DNA from: Bacteroidales bacterium GP1
GTDB taxonomy: Bacteria > Bacteroidota > Bacteroidia > Bacteroidales > Muribaculaceae
Length of the DNA: 6,295 nt
NCBI GenBank assembly: GCA_001701105.1
Contig: DAAI01000002.1
Coordinates: forward strand, 24,903 to 31,197
Direction: 5' to 3'
Part shown: positions 1 through 3,550 of the stretch, in pieces
How the letters are laid out: each line of letters opens with the position of its first letter
Numbering within the stretch: the stretch's first letter is position 1
The notes under the pieces: model-generated
Databases searched by the model: none
The model's input: only the letters and a program-made list of their open reading frames with translations
What the model was told of the DNA's origin: nothing
Made by a program: the position numbers and the translations under genes

Positions 1-551
1 CCACTATCGTATGCCGCGACAACCGCCCCCAGATGTCTACCGTCCGCCCGGGCGTGATGCGCATGAACAAGCGCGATGATTCCCGGAAGGGTGAGATTGA
101 AAATGTGAAGATAGATTTCGACCGCTCGAAATTCCGCGTGCGCGTGAAGGAGACGGTGAAGGAGAGCAAGAACCTTATCGACATCACGGAGGCAAAAGTG
201 CTCGTATCCGGAGGCCGTGGAATCGGTAGTAAAGGTTTCGACAAGCTCCGCGATCTTGCCGATGCTATCGGTGCGGAGGTATCGGCCTCACGCGCCATGG
301 TGGATGCAGGCCTCATCGAGCATAGCCGCCAGGTAGGACAGACCGGCAAGACCGTGCGCCCCGACCTATATTTCGCCCTCGGAATCTCCGGAGCAATACA
401 GCACCTTGCCGGAATGGAGGAGAGCGACTATATTGTAGCAGTCAACAAAGATAAGTTCGCTCCTATTTTCAGCGTGGCCGACCTCGGAATTGTAGGCGAT
501 ATAAATAAAATAGTCCCCCTCCTTACCGAGCGGCTCCGTAAGGATAAATGA
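1..551 (+). CDS. etfA: Electron transfer flavoprotein subunit alpha, C-terminal part (5' partial)
   Basis: This is the FAD-binding subunit of the heterodimeric electron-transfer flavoprotein, a soluble carrier that takes electrons from acyl-CoA dehydrogenase-type enzymes. The frame is open from position 3 to TGA at 549-551, giving 182 residues, so the first third or more of the usual ~320-340 residues lies left of the window. The ATG at 33 is internal: the residues before it (TIVCRDNRPQ) already belong to the conserved block that continues into MSTVRPGVM. The FAD-binding fold follows, with SGGRGIG (fragment residues ~69-75), ASRAMVDAG (~95-103), QVGQTGK (~110-116), then the family signature LYFALGISGAIQHLAG and AVNKD (~122-150), and ADLGIVGD (~159-166). 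All the expected glycines are present and nothing looks broken. Its partner etfB would normally lie just upstream, outside the window. Transcription probably ends at the hairpin 30 nt downstream. Confidence 0.96.
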   Translation, partial: TIVCRDNRPQMSTVRPGVMRMNKRDDSRKGEIENVKIDFDRSKFRVRVKETVKESKNLIDITEAKVLVSGGRGIGSKGFDKLRDLADAIGAEVSASRAMVDAGLIEHSRQVGQTGKTVRPDLYFALGISGAIQHLAGMEESDYIVAVNKDKFAPIFSVADLGIVGDINKIVPLLTERLRKDK

Positions 552-581
552 TCAATTATTGATTCATATTTCACCTGAATA

Positions 582-620
582 ACAAGATTATGCGCCCGGC
601 TGGCCGAGCGCATAATTTGT
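582..620. terminator. Hairpin between convergent etfA and rnhB, probable bidirectional terminator
   Basis: A perfect 9-bp stem (ATTATGCGC at 587-595 with GCGCATAAT at 608-616) continues, after one C/A mismatch, into three more pairs (CGG 597-599 with CCG 604-606) around a 4-nt loop. Outside it, ACAA (582-585) pairs with TTGT (617-620) if G586 is bulged. It lies in the 85-nt gap between the ends of two convergent genes and is nearly symmetric, so it could stop transcription from both sides. The outer arms give short U-rich 3' flanks (UUGU on +, CUUGUUAUU on -), but there is no long U-run, so efficiency is uncertain. Confidence 0.75.
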
Positions 621-636
621 GGATTCCATGCCCGGG

Positions 637-1248
637 CTATATGAGGCGGAAGGAGCGGCGATGGATGGGAGTTGGGCCGAGGGCGGCGATGGCGGCGCGA
701 TGCGCTGCCGTGGGATAGCCCATGTTCTGCTCCCAGCCATAACCCGGATACCGGATGGCAAGCTGTCGCATAAGCTCATCGCGGTGAGTCTTCGCAAGTA
801 TCGACGCGGCAGCAATGCTGAGATATTTCCCGTCTCCCTTAACCACGGTATGCGCACTTATCTCCATCCCGGAATGAGGGTCGAGATAGGGCTTGAACCG
901 ATTGCCATCCACAATAATATGCGCGGGCCGCAGAGCGAGTGCATTCAGGGCGCGGTGCATCCCTTCGATTGATGCGTTGAGGATATTTATACGGTCGATC
1001 TCATCGGCCTCCACCATCACCACGGCCCATGCCAAAGCCTCGCGCTCGATAATCTCACGCAAAGCCTCGCGACGCATGGCCGAGAGCTGCTTTGAATCGT
1101 TCAATCCTTCGGCATAAAAATCGGGAGGGAGAATCACGGCTGCGCAACTCACCGGGCCGCACAGACATCCTCTGCCGGCTTCATCACATCCTGCCTCAAG
1201 GATGCCCGGCATCATATGGGGAAGCAATTCCTTAGCGGTTCGGGCCAT
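637..1248 (-). CDS. rnhB: Ribonuclease HII
   Basis: Cytoplasmic RNase HII cleaves the RNA strand of RNA-DNA hybrids and starts removal of ribonucleotides misincorporated in DNA. The 203-residue length is normal for the family (PF01351). The catalytic acidic set is intact: D22 and E23 in GCDEAGRG, D114 in VDGNRF, and D139 in KGDGKYLSIAAASILAK. The GRG motif (25-27) used to recognise the RNA-DNA junction is present, as are LNDSKQL (49-55), INILNASIEGMHRA (87-100) and the C-terminal YPGYGW...GYPTAAHRAAI block. The ATG at 1248-1246 was chosen because conserved sequence starts about residue 17; Met12 or Met13 would also be possible. No Shine-Dalgarno site is visible. Only 14 nt separate it from the stop of the polyprenyl synthase gene upstream, so the two are probably cotranscribed. 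The gene ends about 20 nt from the convergent hairpin. Confidence 0.97.
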   Translation of the reverse strand: MARTAKELLPHMMPGILEAGCDEAGRGCLCGPVSCAAVILPPDFYAEGLNDSKQLSAMRREALREIIEREALAWAVVMVEADEIDRINILNASIEGMHRALNALALRPAHIIVDGNRFKPYLDPHSGMEISAHTVVKGDGKYLSIAAASILAKTHRDELMRQLAIRYPGYGWEQNMGYPTAAHRAAIAALGPTPIHRRSFRLI

Positions 1249-1262
1249 AAATAAGCAGCCGG

Positions 1263-2237
1263 TCAGCGGTCGCGGCTGATGATAAAGTCAAAGATGTCGC
1301 GGAAAGCTCGTTTTGGATCAGAATCAGGGAATGGAGCTATGATTTCCTCCGCACGACGCTGCATCTCCCTCATAGTGGCGAATGCATGATTCACCCCGCC
1401 ATATTCTTTGGCGAATGAGACAAGCCTATCGATATCCTCAGCAGAAAGAGAACTCTTCGACAACAGCTCTTTCATTGGAATCGCCACATCTTCAGGCGCA
1501 TCATTCAGGGCATAAAGCAGAGGCAAGGTCACCTTCCCCTCGCGGAGGTCATTGCCTGTGGGCTTCCCGATCTGCGGATTATTGTAATAATCGAAAATGT
1601 CGTCCTTAATCTGGAAGCATAACCCGAGAAGGCTGGCATATTCCGTGAGAGATTCTATCTCCTCTCCGGAGGCGCCGGCAATGGAGGCGCCCATGCGGAT
1701 GCAGTTGATGAACAGAGAGGCTGTCTTCTGATGAATCATGGAAAAGTAGCTTTCCGTATCGAAGCGGCGCTCACGCGCATTGCTGATCTGATCTATCTCG
1801 CCGAGTGAAAGCTCCTTCCCTAACGATGAAAGAGCGGAGATTACATCGATTTTTCCGGATTTAATCCCAACGGCAAGCGCATTGGAGACAAAAAAATCAC
1901 CTACAAGCACCGCTATCTGATTGCCCATGGAGGCATTGATTGTAGGCTTACCGCGTCGAAGGTTGGTCTCATCCACTACATCATCATGAATCAGCGAAGC
2001 GTTATGCAACATTTCAAGAGCGGCTCCGGCATATAACACGGCATCCGAAATCTCTCCAAACATCTTCGCACTGAGAATCACCAATATAGGACGTAACTGC
2101 TTTCCTTTGGTACGAAGATAACCCGAAACGACATAATTCATCATTTCGTTCGGAGTATGCAGGCTGTCGACGATGATTTTATTCATCGCTGCCAGCTCCG
2201 GGGCGAGCCTTTCCTGAATTTCCTTCAACTGCTCCAT
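1263..2237 (-). CDS. All-trans long-chain polyprenyl diphosphate synthase
   Basis: This E-type prenyltransferase (PF00348) condenses isopentenyl diphosphate units onto an allylic primer. In Bacteroidales the product most likely supplies the menaquinone side chain. Length is 324 residues, normal for the family. Visible motifs in order: GKQLRP (45-50, substrate-binding Lys and Arg), first Asp-rich motif DDVVD (85-89) within LIHDDVVDETNLRRGKPT, GE at 146-147, KT at 171-172, and second Asp-rich motif FQIKDDIFD (208-216). The residue five before the first Asp motif is Ala80, with Ser81 next. Small residues there usually mark long-chain rather than farnesyl/geranylgeranyl enzymes, but the exact chain length (for example C35-C55) cannot be read. 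The ATG at 2237-2235 fits the usual N-terminus of homologues. It is the first gene of a probable two-gene unit with rnhB and has a candidate promoter immediately upstream. Confidence 0.92.
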   Translation of the reverse strand: MEQLKEIQERLAPELAAMNKIIVDSLHTPNEMMNYVVSGYLRTKGKQLRPILVILSAKMFGEISDAVLYAGAALEMLHNASLIHDDVVDETNLRRGKPTINASMGNQIAVLVGDFFVSNALAVGIKSGKIDVISALSSLGKELSLGEIDQISNARERRFDTESYFSMIHQKTASLFINCIRMGASIAGASGEEIESLTEYASLLGLCFQIKDDIFDYYNNPQIGKPTGNDLREGKVTLPLLYALNDAPEDVAIPMKELLSKSSLSAEDIDRLVSFAKEYGGVNHAFATMREMQRRAEEIIAPFPDSDPKRAFRDIFDFIISRDR

Positions 2238-2245
2238 ACAAAAAG

Positions 2246-2277
2246 CAAAATTAAATAAAAATCCTTAATTAGGCAAA
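2246..2277 (-). promoter_or_regulatory. Candidate Bacteroidetes promoter for polyprenyl synthase-rnhB
   Basis: On the minus strand a TTTG (2277-2274) is followed after 20 nt by TAATTTTG (2253-2246). This matches the Bacteroidetes primary-sigma consensus TTTG-N19-21-TAnnTTTG. The expected start of transcription, a few nt beyond the -7 box, would be at about 2242-2240, only a few nt before the ATG at 2237. The transcript would then be almost leaderless. AT-richness makes a chance match possible. Confidence 0.5.
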
Positions 2278-2287
2278 CCAAATTTCA

Positions 2288-2322
2288 CCCCCCTATACCC
2301 CCCTGCCAACCCGAACCCACCC
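2288..2322 (-). other. Putative G-quadruplex motif (i-motif on + strand)
   Basis: Read on the minus strand from 2322 to 2288 there are five G-tracts of lengths 3, 3, 3, 6 and 6, separated by loops of 1, 3, 6 and 4 nt. This meets the usual G3+N1-7 pattern with one spare tract. The plus strand carries the matching C-runs, including two C6 runs within the direct repeat CCCCCCT (2288-2294 and 2298-2304). The block lies just upstream of the candidate -33 box of the polyprenyl synthase promoter and outside both predicted transcripts. Function is unknown; it could affect the divergent promoters or be incidental. Confidence 0.5.
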
Positions 2323-2354
2323 GACTCTAAACCGGAGACAGGACAATATTAAGT

Positions 2355-2378
2355 AATTATTGTTTTCTGACAATTATT
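2355..2378. promoter_or_regulatory. Imperfect inverted repeat upstream of regulator promoter, possible second operator
   Basis: ATTGT (2359-2363) and ACAAT (2370-2374) form arms around a 6-nt centre. After one T/T mismatch three further pairs extend the repeat (AAT 2355-2357 with ATT 2376-2378). The TGACAA in its right arm is shared with the perfect palindrome about 48 nt downstream. It ends at the -33 box, where an activator or a second repressor dimer would bind. This is weaker than the downstream site, in AT-rich DNA, so it is tentative. Confidence 0.35.
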
Positions 2379-2408
2379 TTGCAGTATTAAATTTTTGTAT
2401 TAACTTTG
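2378..2408 (+). promoter_or_regulatory. Bacteroidetes-type promoter of the restriction-modification operon
   Basis: TTTG (2378-2381) followed after 19 nt by TAACTTTG (2401-2408) is a full match to the Bacteroidetes TTTG-N19-21-TAnnTTTG promoter. Transcription would start near 2412-2415, leaving a leader of about 16-19 nt before the ATG at 2431. The -7 box overlaps the left arm of the palindrome, so regulator binding there should block RNA polymerase. No other promoter is evident before the methyltransferase or the long gene, so all three are probably expressed from here. Confidence 0.7.
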
Positions 2409-2424
2409 TCAATAATTGACAAAG
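2404..2424. promoter_or_regulatory. Perfect 21-bp palindromic operator for the XRE regulator
   Basis: Arms CTTTGTCAAT (2404-2413) and ATTGACAAAG (2415-2424) are exact reverse complements around a single A at 2414. The site covers five bases of the -7 box and the predicted transcription start. It lies directly upstream of an XRE-type regulator gene, so the natural reading is an autoregulatory operator. A transcription terminator is unlikely because the 1-nt centre cannot form a normal loop and there is no downstream T-run. Confidence 0.75.
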
Positions 2425-2430
2425 CAATTT

Positions 2431-2727
2431 ATGACAACCCTTAGATTTCTGGTCAGGCTAAAACAATTGCGCGAAGAACGTAATATCCCCCAACGCGAAC
2501 TGGCATATCTTCTCAATATTGATACACCAATGTATAGCCGTCTTGAACGCGGAGAACGAAAAATAAAAAGAGAACAAGTGATCGCGTTAGCTAACTTTTA
2601 TAATGATGCGAGTCTTTTGAACCTATGGGCGGCTGAAAAGATTTATGACGTTTTAGCTGAAGAAGACGATCCCCAGAAAGTTCTTTCAATCGTTTCAGAA
2701 CAACTTATTGATTATGGGAAAAATTGA
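2431..2727 (+). CDS. XRE-family HTH regulator, controller-like protein of restriction-modification operon
   Basis: A 98-residue DNA-binding protein. The helix-turn-helix spans about residues 11-45: KQLREERNIPQRELAYLLNI forms the first two helices, then DTPMYSRLERGERKI gives the turn and recognition helix with the typical SRLERGER ending. The rest (about 50-95) is predicted helical and may dimerise; LLNLWAAEKIYDVL recalls small Bacteroidetes regulators found ahead of DNA methyltransferases (from memory, unchecked). The ATG at 2431 is preferred over the in-frame TTG at 2416, because that TTG lies inside the palindrome and almost at the transcription start. By analogy with C proteins it probably binds the palindrome and sets the timing and level of the operon; whether it represses, activates or both is not visible. 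The stop overlaps the next gene by 14 nt. AT-rich base use contrasts with the core genes to the left. Confidence 0.88.
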   Translation: MTTLRFLVRLKQLREERNIPQRELAYLLNIDTPMYSRLERGERKIKREQVIALANFYNDASLLNLWAAEKIYDVLAEEDDPQKVLSIVSEQLIDYGKN

Positions 2728-3541
2728 AGATTTTATAAACAACGTATTTGAGGCTGATTGTCTGGACCTTATGCCTCATATCCCTGATAAATCCGTTGAT
2801 ATGATATTGTGTGATTTGCCTTATGGGACGACACAGAATAAATGGGACTCTGTTATAGATCTTGATAAATTATGGAAAGAATATATGCGCATTATCAAGG
2901 ACAATGGAGTAATTGTCCTTACATCTCAAGGCATATTTACCGCTCATTTAATCATGAGCAATGAACCTTGGTTTAAATACAAGATTGTCTGGATTAAATC
3001 CAAATCAACCAATTTTTTGAACGCTAAAAAGCAACCGCTTCGCAAGCATGAAGACATATGTGTGTTTTATCGCCATCAGCCTACATATAACCCCCAGATG
3101 ACCCAAGGGGAAAGCTACGACAAGGGGACTCGCAAAGACCAATATACAGGAAGTTACGGCGACTTCAAACCAAGTCATGTGAAAAGCGATGGAAGCAGAT
3201 ACCCTAATGATGTTGTCTGCTATTCTGATGAGCCGGTAGATGATTTTCTGTATGTTAAGACTGCGGAATCGGAAGGCCTCGTATATCATCCCACCCAAAA
3301 ACCGGTTGAATTGGGCAGATACTTAATTAGAACATACACAAATCCGGGGGATATAGTGTTGGATAATGCATGTGGAAGCGGTAGTTTCTTAGTGGCCGCA
3401 GCCTTGGAGGGGCGTAACTACATCGGCATTGAAAAAAATCAGAATATTGCTTTACACAAAGTAAAAAGCACCGACTATATAGAAGTATGCCATAAAAGGC
3501 TTTCTGAAATCACCTCCAATAATTTATTCGCTCGAAACTGA
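2714..3541 (+). CDS. Site-specific DNA methyltransferase, beta class, probably N6-adenine
   Basis: A 275-residue stand-alone DNA methyltransferase (PF01555, N6_N4_Mtase), expected to modify the cassette's recognition site so the host is not cut. Motif order is that of the beta class: motif IV DLPYGTT (34-40) near the N-terminus, a variable target-recognition stretch in the middle (~100-190), HPTQKP (192-197, motif X), then the AdoMet-binding motif I LDNACGSGSFLVAA (216-229) and IGIEKN (237-242, motif II). DLPY instead of DPPY is a common active variant and points to adenine rather than cytosine-N4 (usually SPPY). The segment after IGIEKN is longer than in many relatives. The ATG at 2714 gives a 14-nt overlap with the regulator gene, suggesting translational coupling; an in-frame TTG at 2708 is less likely. 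The stop is 9 nt before the next ATG. Recognition sequence cannot be deduced. Confidence 0.93.
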   Translation: MGKIEDFINNVFEADCLDLMPHIPDKSVDMILCDLPYGTTQNKWDSVIDLDKLWKEYMRIIKDNGVIVLTSQGIFTAHLIMSNEPWFKYKIVWIKSKSTNFLNAKKQPLRKHEDICVFYRHQPTYNPQMTQGESYDKGTRKDQYTGSYGDFKPSHVKSDGSRYPNDVVCYSDEPVDDFLYVKTAESEGLVYHPTQKPVELGRYLIRTYTNPGDIVLDNACGSGSFLVAAALEGRNYIGIEKNQNIALHKVKSTDYIEVCHKRLSEITSNNLFARN

Positions 3542-3550
3542 ATATAAAAT

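Larger units (their letters stand above)
2238..2430. other. Divergent intergenic spacer between core genes and restriction-modification operon
   Basis: This 193-nt gene-free stretch separates two divergent transcription units. From left to right it contains a minus-strand promoter for the polyprenyl synthase, a C-rich (on +) tract with G-quadruplex potential, and an AT-rich plus-strand control region with repeated GACAA/TTGT half-sites, a Bacteroidetes-type promoter and a perfect palindrome. Base composition changes sharply near 2340, from C-rich to AT-rich. No tRNA, transposase remnant, direct-repeat attachment site or small ORF was seen here. Confidence 0.8.

Noticed and set aside
428..613. 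Minus-strand ORF of 61 codons over the etfA end and the hairpin
   Set aside because: Antisense to a clearly conserved etfA C-terminus and starts inside the terminator hairpin; no recognisable protein features.
588..1117. Several ORFs opposite to or out of frame with rnhB (588-857 -, 619-972 +, 893-1117 +)
   Set aside because: They overlap a fully conserved rnhB with intact catalytic motifs; long open frames on the other strand are expected in GC-rich genes.
1382..1609. Plus-strand ORF of 75 codons inside the polyprenyl synthase gene
   Set aside because: Antisense to conserved enzyme sequence, low-complexity translation without family resemblance.
2404..2424. Palindrome as a transcription terminator
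   Set aside because: One-base centre, no following T-run, and position over a promoter directly ahead of a gene favour a protein-binding site.
2416..2430. TTG at 2416 as start of the XRE regulator
   Set aside because: It lies within the operator palindrome and at the predicted transcription start, leaving no leader; the ATG at 2431 fits the HTH family better.
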